From Oscillospiraceae bacterium (GTDB taxonomy: Bacteria; Bacillota; Clostridia; Oscillospirales; Oscillospiraceae): a DNA stretch of 56,333 bases. The position numbers and the translations under genes were made by a program. The notes under the pieces were generated by a model. It saw nothing but the letters and a program-made list of their open reading frames with translations. It was not told where the DNA came from and ran no database searches. Within the stretch, counting starts at the first letter, position 1; the number at the start of each line of letters is the position of its first letter. The stretch lies in contig JAFQHV010000005.1 of the NCBI GenBank assembly GCA_017397835.1, positions 1-56,333 on the forward strand. Direction: 5' to 3'. Of this stretch, positions 16,591-23,606 are shown piece after piece.

Positions 16591-17562
16591 GTGAAACGAG
16601 TGGTGCTTGCTGCGCTGATGCTGGTGCTGATCCAATTCTTGCTGCCGGTTTTGCTGCTGAGTGGGCGTGTGCCCGTGCGGGAGGATCGTCCCGACCGCCT
16701 GCAGCCCACGGTCAGGCCGGGAGGAGATCAGGCGCAGACGGTAGTGCTGCTGCAGGAAGATGGCGGGGTGGAGCGATTGAGCCTTGCGGAATACCTGCGG
16801 GGCGTGGTGGCGGCGGAGATGCCGGCTTCGTTTGAACTGGAAGCGTTGAAAGCACAGGCGGTTGCCGCCCGTACCTATTGGGTCGCCGCCCGGGGGGACA
16901 AGCACGCTCCTGCGGATATCTGCGGTGACTCGGGGTGCTGTCAGGCCTATTGCTCCTCCAAGGAGGCGGCGGAAAAATGGGGGGAAAAAGCGAGGGAATA
17001 TACCGAGCGCATCGCGCGAGCGGTGACGGAAACGAACGGACTGATCGCCCTTTATGAGGACAGGCCCATTCAGGCAGTCTACTTTTCTTCTGCTTCGGGC
17101 AGTACGGTGGATGCGGTCGCCGTGTGGGGCAGCGCGGTGCCCTATCTGGTCAGCGTGGCCAGTCCCGAGGGAGAGGAGGTTCCCAACTGGCGCAGCGAAA
17201 TGACTGTGACCACGGCGCGGTTCAAAGAACTGGTGACGGCGCAATACCCCGAAGCTGATTTCAGTGGCCCGGTAAACCGCTGGCTGAGCGACTTTGAGTG
17301 GCAGCCGTCGGGGACGGTAAGCCGGGTCAAGGTGGGCGGCGTGGAGCTGACGGGTGGTCAGGTGCGTAAATTGTTGGGCCTGCGCTCGGCGTGTTTTTCG
17401 GTTGGAGCAGAGGGGGACGACCTTGTGTTCCAAACCACCGGATACGGCCACGGGGTTGGCATGAGCCAGTACGGCGCCAACGCGCTGGCAAAGCAGGGAA
17501 AGGATTTTCGTGAGATTTTAAGCTGGTACTACACTGGGGTGCAGGTGGCACCCATGAAATAA
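16591..17562 (+). CDS. spoIID: stage II sporulation protein D (peptidoglycan lytic transglycosylase)
   Basis: The 323-residue protein starts with one membrane anchor (VVLAALMLVLIQFLLPVLLL). It has the SpoIID domain with EYLRGVVAAEMPASFELEAL, where Glu76 in AAEMP corresponds to the catalytic Glu, then KAQAVAARTYW, and the C-terminal TTGYGHGVGMSQYGANALAK. SpoIID cuts glycan strands during forespore engulfment, working with SpoIIP and SpoIIM. A cysteine-rich loop (DICGDSGCCQAYC) matches the region where clostridial SpoIID binds zinc. GTG 16591 is chosen for a GGGGGG box 7-8 nt upstream. Its presence implies endospore formation. Confidence 0.92.
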   Translation: MKRVVLAALMLVLIQFLLPVLLLSGRVPVREDRPDRLQPTVRPGGDQAQTVVLLQEDGGVERLSLAEYLRGVVAAEMPASFELEALKAQAVAARTYWVAARGDKHAPADICGDSGCCQAYCSSKEAAEKWGEKAREYTERIARAVTETNGLIALYEDRPIQAVYFSSASGSTVDAVAVWGSAVPYLVSVASPEGEEVPNWRSEMTVTTARFKELVTAQYPEADFSGPVNRWLSDFEWQPSGTVSRVKVGGVELTGGQVRKLLGLRSACFSVGAEGDDLVFQTTGYGHGVGMSQYGANALAKQGKDFREILSWYYTGVQVAPMK

Positions 17563-17569
17563 GTTTGCA

Positions 17570-17598
17570 TTGTGAGAGGCGGAAAAGTGTGATAGAAT
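17570..17598 (+). promoter_or_regulatory. predicted promoter of mnmA
   Basis: TTGTGA (17570-17575) and TAGAAT (17593-17598) are separated by 17 bp, about 30 nt upstream of the ATG. Confidence 0.55.
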
Positions 17599-17626
17599 AG
17601 GGCAAACGAACGAAGGAGGTGGGCAA

Positions 17627-18676
17627 ATGAGTCCCGTTGCGGTTGCCATGAGCGGCGGCGTGGACAGCTCCGCTGCGGCGGTGCTGCTGGGGCGGCAGGG
17701 ATATGACCTGCTGGGCGTGACCCTGCGCCTGCACGAGTGTGCGGGCAGCGAGGCGGAAGATGCCGCCCGGGTGGCGGCGCAGCTTGGCTTTGCCCACCAC
17801 ACGGTTGACCTGTCCGGGGAGTTCTGCCGCCGGGTGAAGGACCCCTTTGCCGCCGACTACCGGCAGGGGCGCACCCCAAACCCCTGCATCGCCTGCAACC
17901 GGCACATCAAGTTCGGCGCGCTGCTGGACCGGGTGCTGGAGCTTGGTGCGGACAGGCTGGCTACGGGCCACTACGCCCGCATCGAGCGGGACGGAGGTTC
18001 GGGGCGGTGGCTGCTGAAGACGGCGCTGCACCCGGAAAAGGACCAGAGCTACGTGCTCTACTGTCTGAACCAGCATCAGCTGGGTCACACGCTGTTCCCC
18101 TTGGGGGGCCTTTCCAAGCAGGAGATCCGCGACCTTGCCGCCCAAAGCGGTCTGATTACCGCCCACAAGGGGGACAGCCAGGATATCTGCTTTATCCCCG
18201 ACGGTGATTATGCAAGGTTTATCTGTCGGTATACGGGGCAAAATCCGGTGCCCGGTGATTTTGTTTCCCCGGACGGCCGGGTGCTGGGCCAACACGAGGG
18301 TGTGATCCGCTACACCCTGGGTCAGCGCCGGGGCATCGGCGTGTCCAGTGCCAACGGGCGGCTGTATGTGACCGATATTTGTCCGGCAGAAAACAAAGTG
18401 ACCCTGTCCGGACCGGAGGACCTGATGGCTACCACCCTGGAGGCCACGGATCTGAATTTTATTCCGTTTGATAAAATGGACAAGCCCGTTCGGGTGCAGG
18501 CCAAGAGCCGCTACCGCCAGCCGGCTCAGCCCGCCGTGGCCGAGCAGATCGGCCCGGACCGCCTGCGGGTGACCTTTGATGCGCCCCAGCGTGCCATGAC
18601 CCCGGGGCAGGCGGTGGTGCTGTACGACGGCGACGTTGTGCTGGGCGGCGGCACCATCCACAGCGTGACGAAATAA
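17627..18676 (+). CDS. mnmA: tRNA-specific 2-thiouridylase MnmA
   Basis: The 349-residue protein has the PP-loop SGGVDS (residues 9-14) that binds ATP, the nucleophile region NPCIACN with Cys90, and the persulfide cysteine in SQDICFI (Cys188). MnmA adds sulfur to U34 of tRNA-Lys, -Glu and -Gln, receiving it from a cysteine desulfurase. The GATGHYARI and GQRRGIG motifs also fit. It has its own promoter and an AGGAGG box. Its length is slightly under the usual about 360 residues but complete. No iscS is adjacent, although many Bacillota pair mnmA with one. Confidence 0.95.
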   Translation: MSPVAVAMSGGVDSSAAAVLLGRQGYDLLGVTLRLHECAGSEAEDAARVAAQLGFAHHTVDLSGEFCRRVKDPFAADYRQGRTPNPCIACNRHIKFGALLDRVLELGADRLATGHYARIERDGGSGRWLLKTALHPEKDQSYVLYCLNQHQLGHTLFPLGGLSKQEIRDLAAQSGLITAHKGDSQDICFIPDGDYARFICRYTGQNPVPGDFVSPDGRVLGQHEGVIRYTLGQRRGIGVSSANGRLYVTDICPAENKVTLSGPEDLMATTLEATDLNFIPFDKMDKPVRVQAKSRYRQPAQPAVAEQIGPDRLRVTFDAPQRAMTPGQAVVLYDGDVVLGGGTIHSVTK

Positions 18677-18687
18677 GTCGCCCCCGC

Positions 18688-18716
18688 TTGACAAGCAAAA
18701 AAAGAAGTTGTAGAAT
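18688..18716 (+). promoter_or_regulatory. sigma-A promoter of the TPP-riboswitch/thiT unit
   Basis: TTGACA (18688-18693) and TAGAAT (18711-18716) have a 17-bp spacer and lie just before the TPP aptamer. Confidence 0.85.
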
Positions 18717-18740
18717 GTGACCACCGCAGAACAATCGAAC

Positions 18741-18840
18741 ACAGGGGCGCTGAAAGTTATTTTCGGCTGAGATTACGGCGAATGGCAGCTGTATGTCCCT
18801 CGACCTGATCCGGGTAATGCCGGCGTAGGAAGTGGATTCG
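18741..18840 (+). ncRNA. TPP riboswitch (THI element)
   Basis: The RNA contains the conserved THI-box parts in order: CAGGGGCGCTGA at the start, GGCTGAGATTA (pyrimidine-sensing arm), then CCTGATCCGGGTAATGCCGG and CGTAGGAAGTGG (pyrophosphate-sensing arm). A terminator hairpin follows it. When thiamine pyrophosphate binds, transcription should stop before thiT, so thiamine import is turned on only when cofactor is low. Confidence 0.95.
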
Positions 18841-18856
18841 ACCACGTCGTTTCTCC

Positions 18857-18900
18857 TGTACCGCACCGCACCCGTTCGGATGTGTGCGGTACATTTTTTT
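18857..18900 (+). terminator. riboswitch expression-platform terminator
   Basis: TGTACCGCAC (18857-18866) pairs with GTGCGGTACA (18884-18893), with extra pairing inside the loop, and is followed by seven Ts. It sits between the TPP aptamer and the thiT ribosome binding site. Confidence 0.85.
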
Positions 18901-18916
18901 GGGAGGAGCGAGCGGA

Positions 18917-19480
18917 ATGAACCGGACGAGGATACACAGGACCGTCCAAATGCTGTGCGAGGGCGCGCTGATGATCGTGCTGGCGCAGGTGCTGGACTTC
19001 GTTCCTCTGTGGAAAATGCCCTGGGGCGGGACGATCTCCCTGAACATGGTGCCCATGATCTTCTTCGCCTGCCGCTGGGGACTGGGGGCCGGTCTGCTGT
19101 CCGGCGCCGTGTTCGGTGTGGTGCAGTTTATGTTCAACGGCGGCATCGCCCTCGGCTGGCAGTCCATTTTGGGCGACTATCTGGTAGCCTATATGGCACT
19201 GGGACTTGCGGGAGTATTTGTGGGCCGGCGCTGGAGCATCTACGCCGGCACGGCTGTGGGCTGCGCCGCGCGCTTTTTGGTGCACTATGTGGTGGGAGCT
19301 ACCATTTGGGCGGAGAATATGCCCGAGGTGTTTTTCGGCCTGACTATGACGTCCCCGTGGCAATACTCCCTGCTGTACAACGGGTTTTACATGGGCATTG
19401 ACTTTGTGCTGTGCCTTGCGGTGTTTGCCCTGCTTTCCGCGCCGCTGGGGAGGTACTTTTTGGGCAGCGATTTGAAATAA
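18917..19480 (+). CDS. thiT: ECF-type thiamine transporter substrate-binding subunit ThiT
   Basis: The 187-residue protein is a small membrane protein with about six hydrophobic segments, including LMIVLAQVLDFVPLW, LNMVPMIFFACRWGLGAGLL and YNGFYMGIDFVLCLAVFALL. Tryptophans and the SPWQYSLLYNGF stretch fit the S-component ThiT, which binds thiamine tightly and works with the shared EcfT/EcfA energy module encoded elsewhere. A TPP riboswitch controls it, strong support for thiamine as substrate. ATG 18917 has GGGAGG upstream; an earlier in-frame ATG (18884) lies in the terminator. Confidence 0.93.
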   Translation: MNRTRIHRTVQMLCEGALMIVLAQVLDFVPLWKMPWGGTISLNMVPMIFFACRWGLGAGLLSGAVFGVVQFMFNGGIALGWQSILGDYLVAYMALGLAGVFVGRRWSIYAGTAVGCAARFLVHYVVGATIWAENMPEVFFGLTMTSPWQYSLLYNGFYMGIDFVLCLAVFALLSAPLGRYFLGSDLK

Positions 19481-19507
19481 GTCCCGTTTGGGGCGAAAGG
19501 AGGCCCC

Positions 19508-20320
19508 ATGGGCAGATTTGACGGTGTGCTGCTGGTCAGCGACTACGACGATACCCTGTGTGACGACACCGGGCGCATCCCGGAGGTAAATCTCGCTGCG
19601 CTGGACTATTTCACCCGTAACGGCGGGCGGTTTACCGTTGCCACCGGGCGGGCCCACACCACCTTTGCACCCTACGCGCACCAACTGCCCATCAACGCGC
19701 CGGTGGTGCTGTCCAACGGCTCGGCCCTGTACGATTTTGCGGCGGACACCATGCTGATACAAACCCTGCTGGACGAGGGCGCTCCCACCGATCTGGCTGC
19801 CCTGTGCGCAGCGCTTGAAGGTGTCGGATTTGAGGCGTACCACGGGGAAGATATCTACGCCTACGCCCCAAACTGGGTCACCGAAATGCATATGAAAAAG
19901 GTGGGCGGCAGGTATACCGTTCTGCCCATTGAGCAAATTCCGACTCCGTGGACCAAGGCCATCGTGCAAAGCGGGCATGAAACGCTGCTCCGGGCGCGGG
20001 AATGGCTGGAAACCAACTGCCCCGGCCGGTACGAGGCCATCTTCTCCAACCATTATTACCTTGAACTGACGGACCGGGGAAGCAACAAGGGCGGCATGGC
20101 GGCGCGGGTGGCAGACGGGCTGGGCATCGGGCCGGAACATATCTGGTGCGTGGGGGACAATCAGAACGATATCCCTATGCTGGCCCTGTCCCGCGTTCCC
20201 TTTGCCCCGGCGGACTGCGCCCAAGAGGTGAAGGCTTGGGGCGCCAGGCTGCTGTGCCCCTGCAGGGAGGGGACCCTCGCTCAGGTGGTGGACGAGCTGT
20301 GCCGTTACTATCCCGAATAA
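19508..20320 (+). CDS. HAD-superfamily IIB phosphatase downstream of thiT
   Basis: The 270-residue protein has motif I VSDYDDTLCDD (near residues 11-21), motif II VATGRAH, and motif IV CVGDNQNDIPM near 213, with a Cof-type cap between. These enzymes hydrolyse small phosphorylated molecules. It starts 28 nt after thiT behind an AGGAGG box, with no intervening terminator, so it should share TPP-riboswitch control. A role in thiamine phosphate salvage or repair is therefore plausible. Other Cof-type enzymes act on pyridoxal phosphate or sugar phosphates. Confidence 0.87.
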   Translation: MGRFDGVLLVSDYDDTLCDDTGRIPEVNLAALDYFTRNGGRFTVATGRAHTTFAPYAHQLPINAPVVLSNGSALYDFAADTMLIQTLLDEGAPTDLAALCAALEGVGFEAYHGEDIYAYAPNWVTEMHMKKVGGRYTVLPIEQIPTPWTKAIVQSGHETLLRAREWLETNCPGRYEAIFSNHYYLELTDRGSNKGGMAARVADGLGIGPEHIWCVGDNQNDIPMLALSRVPFAPADCAQEVKAWGARLLCPCREGTLAQVVDELCRYYPE

Positions 20321-20386
20321 ACCGGAAGCCCCCCCGATGTTGTCGAGGGTGCTTTTTGCTGCATAGAATGGGCGGGAGGGATGTCT

Positions 20387-20527
20387 ATGACGAACAGACA
20401 GGCGGTGGAGCACCTGCACTCGGTGCGGATCTTCTGCGACCCCATGCAGGTGCTGGCGGTGGACCGGGCCATTGCCCTGCTGAACGAACGCATTTACGAG
20501 GAACAAAAACCGCACCCTGTCGGCTGA
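20387..20527 (+). CDS. 46-residue small protein, unknown
   Basis: A GGGAGG box (20374-20379) 7 nt before ATG 20387 and a clean frame to TGA 20525 support a real small gene. The product begins MTNRQAVEHLHSVRIF and contains VDRAIALLNERIYE. It resembles short phage- and clostridial-type proteins with an amphipathic helix-turn-helix pattern (NREAIE..., ALDMAIKAL), but no function is assigned. CATAGAAT, a possible -10, lies about 20 nt upstream. The last codons and the stop form the left arm of the terminator, an unusually tight arrangement. Confidence 0.6.
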   Translation: MTNRQAVEHLHSVRIFCDPMQVLAVDRAIALLNERIYEEQKPHPVG

Positions 20528-20545
20528 CAGGGTGCGGTTTTGTTT
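20507..20545. terminator. bidirectional terminator between the small gene and the NhaC-family gene
   Basis: AAACCGCACCCTGTC (20507-20521) pairs with GACAGGGTGCGGTTT (20526-20540), with T-rich sequence on the plus side and A/T-rich sequence on the minus side. It serves two convergent transcripts. Confidence 0.85.
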
Positions 20546-20560
20546 GTGCGTGTGGGAGCG

Positions 20561-22171
20561 TTACTTCTGATCGCGCTTCATGATCAGCAGGAAAGCCAGC
20601 ATCAGCACGATGCCCACGGGCAGGGCGATGATGGTGGGGGTGCCAACCATGCCCAGCACACCGGCCAGCAGGTAGGTGATGCCAGAGATGACCGCGCAGG
20701 AGATGGCGTAGGGCAGCTGAGTGGACACGTGGTTGACGTGGTTGCACTGAGCGCCGGCGGAAGCCATGATGGTGGTGTCGGAGATGGGGGAGCAGTGGTC
20801 GCCGCACACGGCACCGGCCATACAGGCGGAGATGCACACGATCATCAGGGGGTTCTCGGCGGGCAGAGCGCTCTGCACGATGGGGATCAGGATGCCGAAG
20901 GTGCCCCAGCTGGTGCCGGTAGCAAAGGCCAGCACGCAGCCCACGGCGAAGACGATGACGGGCAGCAGGAACTGGATGCCGGTAGCGCTCTCAACCAGAG
21001 CGGCCACAAACTCCTTGGCACCCAGGGAGTCGGTCATGGCCTTCAGGGTCCAGGCGAAGGTCAGGATCAGGATGGCGGGAACCATGGCCTTGAAGCCCTC
21101 GGGGATGGAACTCATCATCTCCTTGAACTTCATGGAGCGGCGGATCATGTAGTACACCATGGTGATGACCAGAGCCACGGCGGAGCCCAGCATCAGACCC
21201 ACGGAGGCATCGGAGTTGGCGAAAGCATCAATGAAGTCCTCGCCGGAGAAGAAACCGCCGGTGTAGATCATGCCGATGACGCAGCAGATGATCAGGGAGA
21301 TGACGGGGAACAGCAGGTCCAGCACGATGCCCTTGTCCGAGACGGTGGTGTCCTCAACGTTGGCATACTCGTTGGTGCCGGAGAACAGGTCGCCGTTGTC
21401 GATGGCGTTGCGCTCGTGCTTGGCCATGGGGCCAAAGTCCACCTTCATAATGACCAGACCCAGCATCATCACGATGGTCAGCAGGGCGTAGAAGTTATAG
21501 GGGATGGCGCGCAGGAACAGGTTGAAGCCCTGACCGTCCTCGGCAAAGCCGGACACGGCGGCGGCCCAGGAGGAGATGGGGGCGATGATGCACACGGGGG
21601 CGGCGGTGGCATCGATGATGTAGGACAGCTTGGCGCGGGAGATCTTGTGCTTGTCGGCCACGGGACGCATGACGCTGCCCACGGTCAGGCAGTTGAAGTA
21701 GTCGTCGATGAAGATCAGGCAGCCCAGCAGGATGGAGGCCAGCTGCGCGCCCACGCGGGACTTGATGTGCTTTTCAGCCCACCGGCCGAAAGCGGCGGAG
21801 CCGCCGGCACGGTTCATCAGGGACACCATGGCACCCAAAATGACCAGGAAGACCAGAATACCGACATTCCAGCCATCGGTCAGGGAGCCGACGATGCCGT
21901 CGTTGAACACGTGGTTCAAGGTGCCCTCAAAGCTGAAGTTGGAGTACATCAGACCGCCGGCCAGGATACCGATGAACAGGGAGGAGTAGACCTCCTTGGT
22001 GATCAGAGCCAGAGCGATGGCGATGACGGGGGGCAGCAGAGCCCAGGGGGTGTTGAAGAACTTGCTGGCGACCTCGGCCTCCTCGCCGGTGGCGAAGACG
22101 GTGGTGGCCAGAGCCATGACCATCATCATAATGACGGCAACACGACTCAGCCAACGGTTTTTGCTTCTCAT
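20561..22171 (-). CDS. NhaC-family transporter, probably lysine permease (LysW-type)
   Basis: The 536-residue protein has a signal-like N-terminus and about 11-13 membrane segments of the NhaC Na+/H+ antiporter family. LLGCLIFIDDYFNCLTVGSVMRPV and GDHCSPISDTTIMASAGAQC are two of its conserved stretches. A lysine riboswitch controls it. NhaC-type genes under LYS-element control have been predicted as lysine transporters (LysW) in comparative genomics, so lysine is a likelier substrate than Na+/H+ exchange alone. An AGGAGGG box lies before ATG 22171. The gene is single and ends in a shared terminator. Confidence 0.85.
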   Translation of the reverse strand: MRSKNRWLSRVAVIMMMVMALATTVFATGEEAEVASKFFNTPWALLPPVIAIALALITKEVYSSLFIGILAGGLMYSNFSFEGTLNHVFNDGIVGSLTDGWNVGILVFLVILGAMVSLMNRAGGSAAFGRWAEKHIKSRVGAQLASILLGCLIFIDDYFNCLTVGSVMRPVADKHKISRAKLSYIIDATAAPVCIIAPISSWAAAVSGFAEDGQGFNLFLRAIPYNFYALLTIVMMLGLVIMKVDFGPMAKHERNAIDNGDLFSGTNEYANVEDTTVSDKGIVLDLLFPVISLIICCVIGMIYTGGFFSGEDFIDAFANSDASVGLMLGSAVALVITMVYYMIRRSMKFKEMMSSIPEGFKAMVPAILILTFAWTLKAMTDSLGAKEFVAALVESATGIQFLLPVIVFAVGCVLAFATGTSWGTFGILIPIVQSALPAENPLMIVCISACMAGAVCGDHCSPISDTTIMASAGAQCNHVNHVSTQLPYAISCAVISGITYLLAGVLGMVGTPTIIALPVGIVLMLAFLLIMKRDQK

Positions 22172-22220
22172 TTGTTTTTCCCTCCTAATAATTTAGCGCG
22201 CGACCGCGCATTAGGCACAT

Positions 22221-22248
22221 AAAAACGGGCGTTTCCGCAGAAACGCCC
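22221..22248 (-). terminator. lysine riboswitch terminator
   Basis: On the minus strand GGGCGTTTC (22240-22248 region) pairs with GAAACGCCC (22227-22235 region) and is followed by a run of five Ts. It lies between the aptamer and the gene and should end transcription when lysine binds. Confidence 0.85.
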
Positions 22249-22267
22249 ATACAAGTCCCGGTCAGGG

Positions 22268-22430
22268 TGATAGCGCTCCACGGAAATGTGACAGTCCGGG
22301 AGATGTTGTCCCGCGGACCAGAACCCGCCGCCCGGGCAGGCGGAGTGCTCTTCGGCGGTGACCCCTCTCCCACAGAACGGCTGCCCGGCCTTGTTTTGTG
22401 GTACGCATGGTGACCGCACCTCTATCGACA
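22268..22430 (-). ncRNA. lysine riboswitch (L box)
   Basis: Read on the minus strand, the conserved parts appear in order: GATAGAGGTGCGG at the 5' base, GAGGGGTCACCGCCGAAG, GTTCTGGTCC, and finally ACTGTCACATTTCCGTGGAG followed by CGCTATC, which closes the basal stem with GATAG. This is the LYS element. A promoter lies upstream and a terminator hairpin downstream. The pairing partners of the inner arms are visible (CGGGCAG/CTGCCCG). Lysine binding should switch off the transporter gene. Confidence 0.95.
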
Positions 22431-22446
22431 ATATTCGATTGCGGAC

Positions 22447-22475
22447 ATTTTAACATGGAAAAGTGCCCCTGTCAA
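22447..22475 (-). promoter_or_regulatory. sigma-A promoter of the lysine riboswitch unit
   Basis: On the minus strand TTGACA (22470-22475) and TAAAAT (22447-22452) are spaced 17 bp, about 20 nt before the aptamer. Confidence 0.8.
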
Positions 22476-22490
22476 CCCTGCTTCCACACG

Positions 22491-22892
22491 TTAGCCGGTG
22501 ACGGCAAAGGTGAAGGTGCCGGTGGCCACGGTTTTGCCGCTCTCACCGGTCAGCTCCACCTGCATCACATTCAGGACACGTCCCAGCTTTTTGGGCCGGG
22601 TGGAGCAGAACACGCGGCTGCCGGTGGCGGGGCGCAGAAACTCCAGCGTACCGCTGGCGGTGACACAGGGTTTGCCGCAGGCGGCGGCAACGGCGCTGCC
22701 CGCCACAGTGTCGGCAAGGGTATAGAGACAGCCGCCGTGGACGGTGCCGTGGGGGTTGTAGCTGCGTTCGGTCACGTCCAGCACGCCTTCGGCGGTGCCG
22801 TCGGGTCGGGCGGACAGGACGGTGATGCCGCCGGCGGTATGGAACAGTCCGGGCTGGTTCACCCGGCTGAGCAGTTCAGATTCGGAAAGCAT
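22491..22892 (-). CDS. hotdog-fold (PaaI-type) acyl-CoA thioesterase
   Basis: The 133-residue protein has the hotdog domain with RSYNPHGTVHGGCLYTLADT (about 42-61), where the HGGCLYTLAD stretch is the PaaI-like active-site helix, and TASGTLEFLRPATGSRVF. Such thioesterases hydrolyse acyl-CoA or hydroxybenzoyl-CoA compounds. The substrate is open. ATG 22892 has GAAAGGAG upstream. It has its own promoter, and no neighbouring genes suggest a pathway. Confidence 0.85.
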   Translation of the reverse strand: MLSESELLSRVNQPGLFHTAGGITVLSARPDGTAEGVLDVTERSYNPHGTVHGGCLYTLADTVAGSAVAAACGKPCVTASGTLEFLRPATGSRVFCSTRPKKLGRVLNVMQVELTGESGKTVATGTFTFAVTG

Positions 22893-22924
22893 GAAAAAAC
22901 TCCTTTCAAGCAGTTTCGGTGGAA

Positions 22925-22953
22925 AGTGTACCACGATTTGGGGCAAAAAACAA
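22925..22953 (-). promoter_or_regulatory. predicted promoter of the thioesterase gene
   Basis: On the minus strand TTGTTT (22948-22953) and TACACT (22925-22930) are 17 bp apart. Confidence 0.5.
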
Positions 22954-22998
22954 GGCCGCTGCATAGAATGTAGCAGAAAACCATAAGGAGGGACGGCT

Positions 22999-23553
22999 AT
23001 GACAGATGACGCGTTGGGCCCGGCTCTGCCAACCGAAGGCTTGAGTGCGGAGGATGCGGCGGTCTTTGAACGGGTGTGGCGCCGGGTGATGGCGGGGCGG
23101 GAGCAGGAGCAGACGGCGCTGGTGCCTGCCGGACAGCCACCCGCGCCGCCTGCACCCGTTGGGCAGACGGACGGACTTTTGGAGCGGCTACGCATACACA
23201 CGGCGGGTTGGCGGGACACGCAGGCCCTTGCCCGCAAAGCCGGCGGCAGCATGGCCCGGGTGCTGGGCGGCATGGCGGCCGACGAGCGCAGGCAATTGGC
23301 CCGACTGGCGGCGGCGTGGTACATCGTGACCGGACAGCGCTGGCGGCCCGAGGCAGGCAGTTCCGCTCCCGTCCCCGACCTGATGGAGGGGCTGCGGCAA
23401 AAATACCTGCACCTGCAGGCGGCTGCCCGGACGTTGGAGCAGTCGGCGCAGGTGGGGGAGGATGCCTTTGGCGGTCTGTACGCCGACCTTGCGGCCCACA
23501 GCCGGGAACATGCGGGGGTCATCCTGCGGCTTCTGGAGCAGATGCAGATGTGA
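22999..23553 (+). CDS. unknown 184-residue protein, possibly ferritin-like helical fold
   Basis: I do not recognise a domain confidently. The first 55 residues are acidic/proline-rich (LVPAGQPPAPPAPVGQ) and likely disordered. The rest is alanine-, leucine- and arginine-rich helix, with segments LERLRIHTAGWRDTQALARK, RQLARLAAAWYIVTG and AAHSREHAGVILRLLEQM. The spacing of Glu and His in the last helices is reminiscent of ferritin-like or rubrerythrin-like proteins, but a clear ExxH diiron pair is not evident. AAGGAGG precedes ATG 22999. GCTGCATAGAATG, shared with the region before the 46-residue gene, lies at 22958-22970. There are no cysteines. Confidence 0.65.
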   Translation: MTDDALGPALPTEGLSAEDAAVFERVWRRVMAGREQEQTALVPAGQPPAPPAPVGQTDGLLERLRIHTAGWRDTQALARKAGGSMARVLGGMAADERRQLARLAAAWYIVTGQRWRPEAGSSAPVPDLMEGLRQKYLHLQAAARTLEQSAQVGEDAFGGLYADLAAHSREHAGVILRLLEQMQM

Positions 23554-23555
23554 AA

Positions 23556-23585
23556 TGGGGAGGCTTCCGTTTGGAAGCCTCCCCA
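23556..23585. terminator. hairpin between convergent genes, probable terminator
   Basis: TGGGGAGGCTTCC (23556-23568) pairs with GGAAGCCTCCCCA (23573-23585). There is no strong T-run, so efficiency is uncertain. It lies 22 nt past the serA stop. Confidence 0.6.
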
Positions 23586-23606
23586 CTACATTATATAAAT
23601 ATACGC

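Noticed and set aside
20326-20357. A terminator directly after the HAD gene at 20320
   Set aside because: A partial GCCCCCC/GAGGGTGC pairing followed by TTTTT is visible, but the stem is short and imperfect. I left it uncalled.
20540-22222. A 560-codon frame opposite the NhaC-family gene
   Set aside because: The His/Gly/Asp-rich product has no recognisable domain, and the other strand carries riboswitch, ribosome binding site and membrane segments.
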